From the NCBI GenBank assembly GCA_002483085.1, contig DLHF01000046.1:97739-161738 (forward strand): DNA of 64,000 bases, read 5' to 3'. Shown one piece after another: positions 43,739-52,087 of the stretch; positions within the stretch are counted from its first letter, which is position 1, and every line of letters begins with the position of its first letter. The stretch is from Ignavibacteria bacterium UBA7675 (GTDB lineage: Bacteria; Bacteroidota; Ignavibacteria; Kapaibacteriales; UB7675). The notes below the pieces were generated by a model that did no database searches, was not told the origin of the DNA, and saw only the letters and a program-made list of their open reading frames with translations. The position numbers were made by a program, and so were the translations under genes.

Positions 43739-44779
43739 TTACTGCTGCTCGATTGTCTCTTCTTCGTAAACGGCAACATCGGTAGCACGGCGCACCGAAC
43801 CGAGGAATCCTTTATCGCGTCGCTCCATGGCAACAAGCGCTGAAGCGTAGATTTCGCGCCACGTAAGACCAAACTTCACCATCAGTTCTTCCGGCTCGCC
43901 ACTGCCGCCAAACGTGTCTTTTACGCCCACGAATTCTACGGGCACCGGATAGTTCTTAGCCAGAACTTCGGCCACTGCTCCACCGAGTGCGCCATACACC
44001 TGATGTTCTTCGGCAGTGACAACAGCACCGCATTCCTGCGCTGCCTGCACCACTGTCTGCACATCAAACGGCTTGATCGACGGGCTGTTGATCACACGCG
44101 CAGAGATACCGCGCTTTGCCAGCTCTTGTGCAGCGAGCATAGCTTCCCACACCAATGCACCACAAGCGATAAGCGCCACATCGTTGCCCTCGCGCATTAC
44201 CAATGCTTTACCGAGCTCAAACGGCGTGTCCTCGATAGTAAACTGCGGCACCGGAGAGCGGCCAAAGCGGATATACGCCGGGCCGACTTTTTCGCCGATT
44301 GCAATCGTAGCTTTGCGGGCTTCTTCGTAGTCGCATGGCACTACAAGCGTCATGTGCGGCAGGGCGCGAAGGAACGACACTTCCTCCAACACCTGGTGTG
44401 TAGCACCATCGGGGCCGACACTAATACCAGCGTGGCCACCGCCGATTTTCACATTTGCTTCGTTGTAGCACACCGATATACGAAGCTGGTCGGCATTGCG
44501 AAACGCGCAAAAGGCGCCATAGCTGGCAAAGAAAGGGATTTTACCGGACAGCGCAAGACCGGCTGCAATAGTCGTAGCGTTCTGCTCTGCAATACCAATA
44601 GAGAAAAACCGATCCGGGAATTTCTCTTTAAAAAAGGAGGTCATCACCGAGCCGGTAATGTCGCCGCCAAGAACAACTACATTATCGTAGCGTTCGCCGA
44701 GAGTGACAAGAGCATGCCCGAACCCGTGGCGTGTAGGCTTCTGACCGAGAAGTTTATATTCCTGCATAACCGTACTCAT
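43739..44779 (-). CDS. Transketolase, C-terminal subunit
   Basis: Pyrimidine-binding and C-terminal domains of a split transketolase (346 aa). GDITGSVMTSFFKEKFPDRF and IGIAEQNATTIAAGLALSG include the catalytic Glu that activates thiamine diphosphate. DGATHQVLEEVSFLRALP follows, and a Rossmann-like C-terminal domain begins at about 200. With the upstream subunit it would transfer two-carbon units in the non-oxidative pentose phosphate pathway. It starts 40 bp after the stop of the N-terminal subunit gene; both share one terminator. Splitting into two genes is common in many bacteria and archaea. Confidence 0.93.
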   Translation of the reverse strand: MSTVMQEYKLLGQKPTRHGFGHALVTLGERYDNVVVLGGDITGSVMTSFFKEKFPDRFFSIGIAEQNATTIAAGLALSGKIPFFASYGAFCAFRNADQLRISVCYNEANVKIGGGHAGISVGPDGATHQVLEEVSFLRALPHMTLVVPCDYEEARKATIAIGEKVGPAYIRFGRSPVPQFTIEDTPFELGKALVMREGNDVALIACGALVWEAMLAAQELAKRGISARVINSPSIKPFDVQTVVQAAQECGAVVTAEEHQVYGALGGAVAEVLAKNYPVPVEFVGVKDTFGGSGEPEELMVKFGLTWREIYASALVAMERRDKGFLGSVRRATDVAVYEEETIEQQ

Positions 44780-44819
44780 TCAGTAATTAAAGAATCGAAT
44801 TTGTTTTCCGTTGCGGGTA

Positions 44820-45680
44820 TCAGTTGCTCGCCATCAATTCTTTCAGGGCGAGTTCTGCTTCGGCTGCCGAAGGTGGCTTGCCGTGCCATTCGAACTTGTC
44901 GTGCATAAACGACACGCCCTTGCCCATGTAGGTTTTAGCAATAATAGCAGTAGGCTTACCAGTACCGTTGCGATGGTTCTCGATAAAGCGATCAAAAGCG
45001 CCATAGAGCTCGTCGAAATTATGGCCATCGACAGTAATGGTGTCAAATCCAAAGCTTTCGCACTTGGCGTCAATTGGATACACACTCATTACCTCATCGA
45101 TACGCCCGTCGATCTGGCAGTCGTTGTTGTCGATAATCCAGCAGAAATTGTCGAGTTTATAGTGCGATGCAGCCATAACAGCTTCCCACACAGAGCCTTC
45201 CTGCAATTCGCCATCGCCAGTCAACGAAAACACACGGCGGTCGCTTTTGTCTAACAATTTATCGCTCATAGCCATACCCACAGCAATCGAGATACCCTGT
45301 CCGAGCGAGCCGGACGACGTTTCGATACCGGGCAACCCTGTATCGCGGCCCGGATGCCCTTGCAGGCGGGTGTTGTATTTTCGCAAAGTGAGCAGTTCTT
45401 CTTTTGAAAAATATCCTGCATTGGCAAGAGTTGCGTACAAAACGGGCGCCATGTGCCCAGCGCTCAGTACATAGCGGTCGCGGCCTGCCCAATTTGGTTC
45501 TTCGGGACGGTGCCGCAGAATGCCACCGAGGTATAACACGGCGTAAATATCCGTAGTACCAAGCGGACCACCGCTGTGCCCGGAGCCAGCCTCAACGAGC
45601 ATTTTAATGATATCGCGCCGGATCTCCGCCGCTACCTCGGCAAGTTCCTCCGGTGTACGACGCCTGTTGTCAAAAGCCAT
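44820..45680 (-). CDS. Transketolase, N-terminal (TPP-binding) subunit
   Basis: Thiamine-diphosphate-binding half of a split transketolase (286 aa). LVEAGSGHSGGPLGTTDIY carries the conserved His/Gly of the substrate channel. The TPP motif begins GDGELQEGSVWEA and ends IIDNNDCQ. GHNFDELYGAF and FIENHRNGTGKPTAIIAKT complete the domain. First gene of the two-gene operon; an exact TAACTTTG -7 element lies about 60 bp upstream. Divergent from flhF. Confidence 0.94.
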   Translation of the reverse strand: MAFDNRRRTPEELAEVAAEIRRDIIKMLVEAGSGHSGGPLGTTDIYAVLYLGGILRHRPEEPNWAGRDRYVLSAGHMAPVLYATLANAGYFSKEELLTLRKYNTRLQGHPGRDTGLPGIETSSGSLGQGISIAVGMAMSDKLLDKSDRRVFSLTGDGELQEGSVWEAVMAASHYKLDNFCWIIDNNDCQIDGRIDEVMSVYPIDAKCESFGFDTITVDGHNFDELYGAFDRFIENHRNGTGKPTAIIAKTYMGKGVSFMHDKFEWHGKPPSAAEAELALKELMASN

Positions 45681-45738
45681 ATCGTCAGCCTACTCAAATA
45701 TGAAGAATGTAATAGATTCGGGATGCGGAACGGAATAT

Positions 45739-45746
45739 CAAAGTTA
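45739..45746 (-). promoter_or_regulatory. Transketolase operon promoter -7 element
   Basis: The minus strand reads TAACTTTG, matching TAnnTTTG. A T-run (TTTTT, about 45766-45770) sits about 20 nt upstream in the -33 position. Confidence 0.5.
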
Positions 45747-45890
45747 CGAAAAAATTTACACGCTAAAAAGGAAGCAAATCGAGAATTTTTACCGCCCAAG
45801 ACTCGTGTTGTCCCACCTACTTTTTTGCAGAACTTTTTGTAGATTCCAGCTATATTAGCTCTACGGCATGAATTTTGCGGGCAATACGGT

Positions 45891-47159
45891 ATGAAAATCA
45901 AGAAATATATAGCATCAACCATGAAGGAAGCGCTGGAGGACATGCGGAACGATCTCGGCGAGGATGCTGTGATCCTTTCCACTCGCACCGTACCGCGCTC
46001 GCCTGCCAATGGCCGAGAAGCTGTAGAAATCACCGCAGCATCCGACCCCGCAGGAGAACCGCAGCCAAAACGGACTCTTGTGGCGGCGGCACACCCTGCT
46101 CCCTATGCACTTGATATTCTTCAGTTTGCAGAAAATTTTGCGCGAGAATCCGCGCCCGCGCCGCGCCAGTCTGGGCAGCAAACACGCAGGGCGGAGGCAG
46201 CAGCAGCTCTAGCAGCCGAGGAGCAGAACACACAGCACACGCTTCAGCACACAACAGCTTTTATCCGCCTACAAGAAGAGCTTTCTTCTATCCGCGATAC
46301 ACTGCACACCGTAGCTGGCGACGTGCGCTATAAGCACAGCGGTTCGCTTACACCCGCCTGTCGCCGCATTTACGAAGCATTGCTCGACAGTGGTCTGCGC
46401 GAGAATATCGCTTTGGAAACTATTGGCAGTATTACAGCGCGCGGCTTGGCGGGCGACTTTACAGGTGCGCTTACGGCGGCGCGCAAGCATCTCTTGGGCG
46501 GCATTACAATCGCCGAGCCAATCAGCGTGATTCCGGGAAAACGCAGGGTATTTGCTTTTGCAGGCTCTACGGGCATGGGCAAGACGACCACAATCGCCAA
46601 GCTCGCAACGGCGATGCACATGGTAGGCGCAGCCAAAGTACTACTGATCTCCGCTGATACCTATCGCGTAGGAGGAGCCGAGCAGCTCGAAACAATAGCA
46701 ACCATAGCGGGCATTCCATTCCGCAGCGTGTACAGCTCCCAAGAGCTGCGCCAAACGCTGATGAGAGCCACGGATGTAGACTGCGTGTTTATCGACACAG
46801 TAGGGCGCAACCCGAAAAACGAGGGGCATATTCAGGAAATACGAGCGTTCATGGAAGCAGCAGATCCCGACCGCATCTTTTTAGTGCAGAGTGCAACTGC
46901 TTCGGAAGCGGCCACGGTGCAGGCGCTGAGCCGGTTTGCGACAATAGGAGCAACGGACCTCATCCTAACAAAGCTCGACGAAGCGCCGTCGATAGGCCCA
47001 ATTATCAGCGCTTTATACACAAGAGCATTGCCAATGGCCTATATTACAACCGGCCAGTCCATTCCCGACGATATAGAGCAGGCAGGCAGGCGCATTCTGG
47101 CAGACCTGCTTATCCCCCCTTCTCTCGAAAGCGAAGAACAGGAGGTAACCATTGAGTGA
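45891..47159 (+). CDS. flhF: Flagellar biosynthesis GTPase FlhF
   Basis: SRP-family GTPase of 422 aa that sets flagellar number and position with FlhG. The N-terminus MKIKKYIASTMKEALEDMRN and LGEDAVILSTRTV is the family's opening. A low-complexity linker (about 95-130) precedes the helical N domain. The G domain has P-loop GSTGMGKTTTIAKLAT near 223-238, STG-like ADTYRVGGAEQL, DTVGRNPKN and TKLDEAPSIGP. C-terminal AYITTGQSIPDDIE matches FlhF/FtsY-type ends. The stop overlaps the start of flhG by 8 bp. First gene of a tight rightward cluster. Confidence 0.95.
   Translation: MKIKKYIASTMKEALEDMRNDLGEDAVILSTRTVPRSPANGREAVEITAASDPAGEPQPKRTLVAAAHPAPYALDILQFAENFARESAPAPRQSGQQTRRAEAAAALAAEEQNTQHTLQHTTAFIRLQEELSSIRDTLHTVAGDVRYKHSGSLTPACRRIYEALLDSGLRENIALETIGSITARGLAGDFTGALTAARKHLLGGITIAEPISVIPGKRRVFAFAGSTGMGKTTTIAKLATAMHMVGAAKVLLISADTYRVGGAEQLETIATIAGIPFRSVYSSQELRQTLMRATDVDCVFIDTVGRNPKNEGHIQEIRAFMEAADPDRIFLVQSATASEAATVQALSRFATIGATDLILTKLDEAPSIGPIISALYTRALPMAYITTGQSIPDDIEQAGRRILADLLIPPSLESEEQEVTIE
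47141..47145 (+). promoter_or_regulatory. Ribosome binding site fixing the flhG TTG start
   Basis: GGAGG with 6 nt to the TTG at 47152. This makes the TTG (M-S-E-Q) the likely start, inside the end of flhF. Confidence 0.7.
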
Positions 47160-47964
47160 ACAAGCTGTTTCCGCAGCCAGAGCGCAGCCAATTGCCGGTG
47201 GGCAGCGTCCGTTTGTCATCGCAGTGTGCAGTGGCAAAGGTGGTGTTGGCAAAAGCATTCTCACGGCAAATATTGCTCTGGGCCTCGGCGAGGAAGGACT
47301 ATCTGTACTTGTGTGGGACGCCGATATCGCATTCCCCAACCAGCATATTCTCTTTGGAGTAGAACCTCCGCTGCGCTCCAACGACATCTTCCAAGGAAAA
47401 ACAGACACCTTTACAGCTCTGTTCCCTGCTGCCGCCAATGTGCGTATTCTGGCGGGAAAAACAGGAGCCGGGCCAGCAGATGTACAACCCGAGGAACTCC
47501 ATAGGGTAGCTTTGATGTTACACGGCGAATCATCTGCAGTGCTGATCATCGACACAGCGGCAGGTTCGTCCGATGATGTTCTTCAATGCTGTGCAGAAGC
47601 CGATCTTGTGCTCGTAGTAGTAACCGACGAGCCACCGTCCATTGTGGACGCCTACGGCCTTATCAAAATTTTGCAAACAAATATGCCAGCAACCGCTGTG
47701 GCGTTGGTAGTAAACAACACCATCGACGCAGAAGATGCCGATGAAGTAGTAAAGAAAATGAATATGGCAACCGAGCGATTCCTCAAGCGCAGAATTGGGT
47801 CTATAGGATTTGTGCCTTACGACCGCTCGGTGCGCACGTCCATTGTGGAGCAGAAACCGCTTCTGCATTTACAGCCGTCGTCGGATGCCGCGCTTGCAAT
47901 ACGCTCGCTTGCACGCGCCCTTGCTACGGCATTGGCCAGCCGTTTTGCAGGCAGCAGGCGATGA
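47152..47964 (+). CDS. flhG: Flagellar number regulator FlhG (MinD-like ATPase)
   Basis: A 270-aa P-loop ATPase of the MinD/ParA class. Deviant Walker A KGGVGKS at 29-35, switch WDADIAFPNQHILFGV, VLIIDTAAGSSDDVLQC, and VTDEPPSIVDAYGLIK, which is typical of FlhG/FleN. The C-terminal helix (ALAIRSLARALATALASRF) may bind membrane. FlhG controls flagellar number and stimulates FlhF GTPase through a short N-terminal DQAxxLR motif; here the N-terminus is SEQAVSAARAQP, a weak version of that motif. Translationally coupled to flhF. Confidence 0.93.
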   Translation: MSEQAVSAARAQPIAGGQRPFVIAVCSGKGGVGKSILTANIALGLGEEGLSVLVWDADIAFPNQHILFGVEPPLRSNDIFQGKTDTFTALFPAAANVRILAGKTGAGPADVQPEELHRVALMLHGESSAVLIIDTAAGSSDDVLQCCAEADLVLVVVTDEPPSIVDAYGLIKILQTNMPATAVALVVNNTIDAEDADEVVKKMNMATERFLKRRIGSIGFVPYDRSVRTSIVEQKPLLHLQPSSDAALAIRSLARALATALASRFAGSRR

Positions 47965-48094
47965 GCCAACGACAAAAAGGACAAGGATGGAGAGGAGCAC
48001 AATTGGCAAGAATACGACAATACTTTGCATGAACGCAGCAACGCTCTATCTTTGTACCGGATGAACCGGGATTTCCCAATTGGAGTTCTGCACG

Positions 48095-48475
48095 ATGGCA
48101 AAAGCAACAAAAAAAGAAAAAGATAAAAAGGCAAAAGAAGGCGAAAAACGGCAGTACAGCGATTATCCAATCAGCACGCTATTCCAGATCAGCCTGCTTG
48201 TAGCATCACTGGCCTTTATCCTAATGTATATTGCTAACCCGGCTGAAGTAATACCGGCAATATATCGCGCTTTTATCGTTTTTGCAGTATGTGCCGTGTT
48301 TGGCGGCCTTGTCATGCTCACCATTATTTCGATCATGGGGCGAATACGCGAACGCGAAGCAGAAGAGACGCGAATGCGTATCGAACAGGAACAACGCGAG
48401 TTCCTTGAATCTCAGCTCAGGCTACAAGAAGAAATCAACAGGCTCAATAGCGAAAATTTTCATAAAGAGTCGTAG
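48095..48475 (+). CDS. Small two-helix membrane protein in flagellar cluster
   Basis: A 126-aa protein of unknown family. It has a highly basic N-terminus (MAKATKKEKDKKAKEGEKRQ), two transmembrane helices (ISLLVASLAFILMYI and FIVFAVCAVFGGLVMLTII), and a C-terminal coiled coil (REREAEETRMRIEQEQREFL). It lies between flhG and fliA on the same strand, with about 130 and 70 bp gaps. The ATG at 48095 is preferred over the one five codons upstream. Its place suggests a flagellar or chemotaxis accessory role, as with other small orphan membrane genes between flhG and fliA, but nothing in the sequence proves it. Confidence 0.6.
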   Translation: MAKATKKEKDKKAKEGEKRQYSDYPISTLFQISLLVASLAFILMYIANPAEVIPAIYRAFIVFAVCAVFGGLVMLTIISIMGRIREREAEETRMRIEQEQREFLESQLRLQEEINRLNSENFHKES

Positions 48476-48544
48476 AAAATTATCGTTTTTTTCTTATAAT
48501 AGACAGAGTCGCAGTGACCGGCCACTTGAGTGAAGGAATGATAT

Positions 48545-49363
48545 ATGGATACAGCTACTGCGAGTGCAAGGAAAATGTCTCTGAAAGCACGCGAAGGTGT
48601 GCTCACGGAAGAGGAGGTCGCTGCACTCTGGAAACAGTACGCCGACGACCCCACTCCGGTAAGTAAACACCGGCTGATGCTTCAGTACATTGGGTTAATC
48701 CGCTATGTACTGAACAACCTCAATCTTGCTCCCAACGCCGTTCTTACTGAGGACGACTACATCCAATTTGGTATCATCGGGCTCAACGAAGCCCTGGATC
48801 GCTACGATGTATCGCGCGGGATCAAGTTCGAGACTTATGCAATTCCCCGCATCCGTGGCATCATTATCGATGAAGTGCGGAGAGTAGACTGGCTATCGCG
48901 GACAGCGCGCAAGCGCTCACAGGAATTTATGCAAGCTGCCGACAAGTTGCGTGTGGAGCACGGTCGCGAAGTGAGTTCCGAAGAAATACGCCAGAAGCTC
49001 AATCTCACACACGAGGAATACAAAGTGTATCTGCGCGCTGCTGCCGATGCAACATCATCCTTTTCGCTCAATGACACCCAGAGCCATGATGATGGCGAAG
49101 ACGCAACGAGTAAAATAGAATCTATCCCCGACGAATCAGCAGAAAATGCCCTGGAGCGCATGTCCGAAGATGAGCGAGCAGCCTATATCTCGCGCTATCT
49201 CGAACAATTGCCTGAACGCCAGCGCCTTGTGATGACGCTCTACTACTACGAGTCGCTTACATTTAAGGAAATCGGTCTGCTCATGAAAATTACCGAGAGC
49301 CGTGTTTGCCAGATTCACACAGCAATTGTGAACGATTTGCGCAAAAAGCTGAAGGACTATTGA
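48545..49363 (+). CDS. fliA: Flagellar sigma factor (sigma-28/WhiG family)
   Basis: A 272-aa alternative sigma factor for late flagellar genes. Region 2 is seen in LMLQYIGLIRYVLNNLNLAP, DYIQFGIIGLNEALDRYD, KFETYAIPRIRGIIIDEVRR and DWLSRTARKR, which is characteristic of FliA/SigD/WhiG. Region 3 follows, and region 4 ends with YESLTFKEIGLLMKITESRV (helix-turn-helix) and CQIHTAIVNDLRKKLKDY. The C-terminus overlaps the ATG of the HDOD gene by one base (TGATG). Its presence next to flhF and flhG supports a flagellar regulon in this organism. Confidence 0.93.
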   Translation: MDTATASARKMSLKAREGVLTEEEVAALWKQYADDPTPVSKHRLMLQYIGLIRYVLNNLNLAPNAVLTEDDYIQFGIIGLNEALDRYDVSRGIKFETYAIPRIRGIIIDEVRRVDWLSRTARKRSQEFMQAADKLRVEHGREVSSEEIRQKLNLTHEEYKVYLRAAADATSSFSLNDTQSHDDGEDATSKIESIPDESAENALERMSEDERAAYISRYLEQLPERQRLVMTLYYYESLTFKEIGLLMKITESRVCQIHTAIVNDLRKKLKDY

Positions 49364-50283
49364 TGCTCAATCGCCTGCTGCTTGTCAAGCTTGAGTCTCT
49401 TAAACAGCTTCCCATGCTTCCCTCTACAGCAGCGGAAGCTCTTCATCTTATCGATAATCCCCGCACCAGCGCAGGAGCTCTCGGCAAAATTATCGAGCGC
49501 GACCAAGCACTCGTAGCTCGCGTGTTGAAGATTGCAAACTCCCCCTTTTATGGATTCCCGCGCGAAATTTCTACGATTGACCTGGCTATCGTGGTGCTCG
49601 GCTTCGATGCTATTAAAGAAACTATCCTCAGCCTTGTTATCCAAGGTGTGTTCGCCCATACACGCAGTGCTCAGCTCAATATTCAGGAGTTCTGGAAATA
49701 CTCCATATTCTGCGGTGCTGCTGCCCGCTACCTTGCGCGCAGGCTTGGCTACAGGCTTGCAGGCGAGGCATTTGTAGCGGGGCTGATGCACGACATCGGT
49801 GTGCTCATCATTGCCCAGTCGTTCCCGCGTGAGCTCGATAGCATTCGCGACGAACAGCGCACGCGCGGCTTTACGCTTACCGAAGCGGAACATCATGTGT
49901 TGGCCGCTACTCATTGCGAAATAGGTGCGTGGCTGGCTGAACGGTGGAACCTGCCCAAACAGCTTATCAATGCTATTGCCTATCATCATGTAACGCCGCT
50001 GAATACAGCTTTTCTCGAAAAGCCCGAGACAGCCGATGCGACCGACGAAACAGCCGACCACCCGCTGACATCCATAGTAGCGCTTACTGAGTGGTTTGCC
50101 GATCATCTCGGCTTTAAGCAGTGGGCACAGGAACAGCGTGGCTCGGAGCTCAACATTCCACAGCACGTTATGGAGAAGATTGGAGCACATGATGTACTCG
50201 ACCCCGGCTCGGCCATCGAAGCGCTGAAGCCAGCTCTGCTCGAAGAATACGAAAAAGCGTCGATCCTGCGCGATGCTGTCTGA
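49363..50283 (+). CDS. HDOD-domain protein
   Basis: A 306-aa signalling protein of the HDOD family (HD-related output domain). LESLKQLPMLPSTAAEAL opens the domain. IERDQALVARVLKIANSPFYGF, the ISTIDLAIVVLGFDAI helix, WKYSIFCGAAARYLARRLG, and GLMHDIGVLIIAQSFP follow in order. The HD pair is kept in part (MHDIG), but metal-binding is not proven; most HDOD proteins are non-catalytic. It begins at the ATG at 49363, overlapping fliA by one base, so it is coupled to the flagellar sigma factor and may control motility. Ends 337 bp before the histidine-kinase gene. Confidence 0.9.
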   Translation: MLNRLLLVKLESLKQLPMLPSTAAEALHLIDNPRTSAGALGKIIERDQALVARVLKIANSPFYGFPREISTIDLAIVVLGFDAIKETILSLVIQGVFAHTRSAQLNIQEFWKYSIFCGAAARYLARRLGYRLAGEAFVAGLMHDIGVLIIAQSFPRELDSIRDEQRTRGFTLTEAEHHVLAATHCEIGAWLAERWNLPKQLINAIAYHHVTPLNTAFLEKPETADATDETADHPLTSIVALTEWFADHLGFKQWAQEQRGSELNIPQHVMEKIGAHDVLDPGSAIEALKPALLEEYEKASILRDAV

Positions 50284-50620
50284 ATTCCTCCCAATCATGT
50301 GGTACCGGTGTTGCTCGGATGCTCGCGGATAAGATTGTATGCACACTGTGCACACGGCAGTACTGCAAGAACAGGGCTACTGTAGCAGGTACCACCCCAG
50401 AGAAGCGGTTGGGGTCGGCACCCACGAAGCGGATGTGCTGCGCGGTGCAGAGACCAAAGCGCGAGCAGCGACAGAAGCGCTCTACCCTTCCCTTGGCCAC
50501 TGTAGTATTCGGAGCTTTGGACGATATATCTATGGCTCTATCCAGCTCCTTGTTTACCCGGCAAAACATCAGCGATACAGAGATCTGCGAATCTGGCACA
50601 ATTAGTGCACGTGTGCGCGT
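50284..50620. other. Gap between HDOD and kinase genes
   Basis: Contains repeat copy 13 and nothing else recognised. Because this gap is over 300 bp, the kinase and TPR genes may be a separate transcript from the flhF-HDOD cluster. Confidence 0.5.
50422..50480 (+). repeat. Dispersed intergenic repeat, copy 13 (module B)
   Basis: CCACGAAGCGGATGTGCTGC, CGGTGCAGAGACCAAAGCGC and CGACAGAAGCGC. Clean module B with no module A, between two tandem genes. Confidence 0.85.
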
Positions 50621-52009
50621 ATGGAACAGATAAAAAAGCACAGCGCCTACCCCGAAGACCTCGGAACAATCCTGCCGCAGGGCGAGCAGCTCGCTATGAG
50701 CCAGGACGAATACATCCGCACGCTCGAAGCATGGAATCAGCTTCTGCAACGCGAAATTGAAAATCTGCGCCATCAGCCCCGCCCCCATGTAGGAGTATCG
50801 AGCGACCCTGATACGGAATCGCTTGAGCACACCTCGCGGCTTATTCAGTCGTTCTCCTCTGCCGAACAAGTAATCGTAGCGCTTCAGGAATACACGGCTC
50901 GGCGTTTTCCAGTAATCGACGGCAGCGTCTTTATGGTCGACCCTGCAACCAACAAGCTCGCTCCTGCTGTCGAACACTCGCTTATGGACTTGCGGATAAT
51001 CAAGATACATCTTGAAGAAGAAGGTATTATCGACTGGGTGATACGGCGAAAAAAGACTGTTGTCATCCCCAACTTCCACTCGCCCGACGGGGAGTACAGA
51101 ACGAGCTATATCATTGTGCCGCTGTTTTTGCGGGGCACGGCTGTAGGTGTTTTTATCGCCCAGACACCGGCATCGGCATCAGAGTTCAAGCGCGAGGACA
51201 TCGCATCGCTTACTATTCTGGCGGAATCGGCTGCTATAGCATTGGACAACATCCGCAGCGCTACAGAAATTTCGCGCATGAACAAGCGGTTAAATTCCCT
51301 CAACAAACAGATGATGCAATCGGCCAAACTCGCTTCTATTGGCGAACTTGCGGGAAGCGTAGCCCACGAGATCAACAATCCGCTGCAAATTTTGCTCGGC
51401 CATATTCAGCTTTTAGAGACGGGCGTGGGCGACGTACCGCGCCGCCTGTCGATTGTCCGGGAGCAGGTGTATCGCATTAGCGATATTACGCGTCGCCTCT
51501 TGGACTTTGCTCGCTCAACCCCTTACGATCTAACACCGGAGCCGGTGGATCTGCTTGCAGTAGTCGACGAAGTGCTGCTGTTTGTGGGGTCGCAGTTGCG
51601 CCGCGACGGCATTGAAGTAGAAAAAATAGCCGACGATCCCCCGCCATATGCGCGAGGCAATCGTTCGCAGATCGAGCAAGTGCTTTTGAATCTAACCATC
51701 AATGCACGCGATGCAATGCCCGATGGCGGGCGGCTGATAGTAGCCGTGTTCAGCGACGACAGCCATGCCTGTATCACCGTAGCCGACACCGGCATGGGTA
51801 TTCAGGCAGACCACATCGAACACATTTTCGAGCCTTTTTTCTCAACAAAGCCGCGCGGCAAAGGCACAGGGCTTGGCTTGTCCATTGCCCGGGAAATTAT
51901 CCGCCAGCTCAACGGCACGCTCAACGTCGTATCTGAGCCCGACAAAGGCACAACATTTAAAATCGAGCTTCCGCTTGCAACAAAGGGCGAGTTGTTGGTG
52001 ATCGGCTAA
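50621..52009 (+). CDS. Soluble GAF sensor histidine kinase
   Basis: A 462-aa two-component kinase. A short N-terminal coiled coil (RTLEAWNQLLQREIENLR) precedes a GAF domain (about 70-220; VDGSVFMVDP-type core, GIIDWVIRRKKTVVIPN, GTAVGVFIAQTP). The H-box is IGELAGSVAHEINNPLQILL (about 245). The N-box LNLTINARDAMPDGG, G1 DTGMGI, F-box FEPFFSTK and G2 GKGTGLGLSI are intact. The H-box of the HEINNPLQ type is shared with NtrB and FleS. No transmembrane helix, so the signal is cytoplasmic; a partner response regulator is not adjacent. Location after the flagellar cluster makes motility control possible. Confidence 0.92.
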   Translation: MEQIKKHSAYPEDLGTILPQGEQLAMSQDEYIRTLEAWNQLLQREIENLRHQPRPHVGVSSDPDTESLEHTSRLIQSFSSAEQVIVALQEYTARRFPVIDGSVFMVDPATNKLAPAVEHSLMDLRIIKIHLEEEGIIDWVIRRKKTVVIPNFHSPDGEYRTSYIIVPLFLRGTAVGVFIAQTPASASEFKREDIASLTILAESAAIALDNIRSATEISRMNKRLNSLNKQMMQSAKLASIGELAGSVAHEINNPLQILLGHIQLLETGVGDVPRRLSIVREQVYRISDITRRLLDFARSTPYDLTPEPVDLLAVVDEVLLFVGSQLRRDGIEVEKIADDPPPYARGNRSQIEQVLLNLTINARDAMPDGGRLIVAVFSDDSHACITVADTGMGIQADHIEHIFEPFFSTKPRGKGTGLGLSIAREIIRQLNGTLNVVSEPDKGTTFKIELPLATKGELLVIG

Positions 52010-52087
52010 CCGCCGACCAATGTAAGACATAGACATCCGTCGAAGGTGTCGAAGGTAAGATTCCGGTACCCGTTCACAATCGGTAGC

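Noticed and set aside
44003..44908. 301-codon plus-strand ORF opposite transketolase
   Set aside because: Antisense shadow; the minus strand has clear transketolase motifs.
49357..50355. 332-codon minus-strand ORF opposite the HDOD gene
   Set aside because: Antisense shadow; no recognisable domain.
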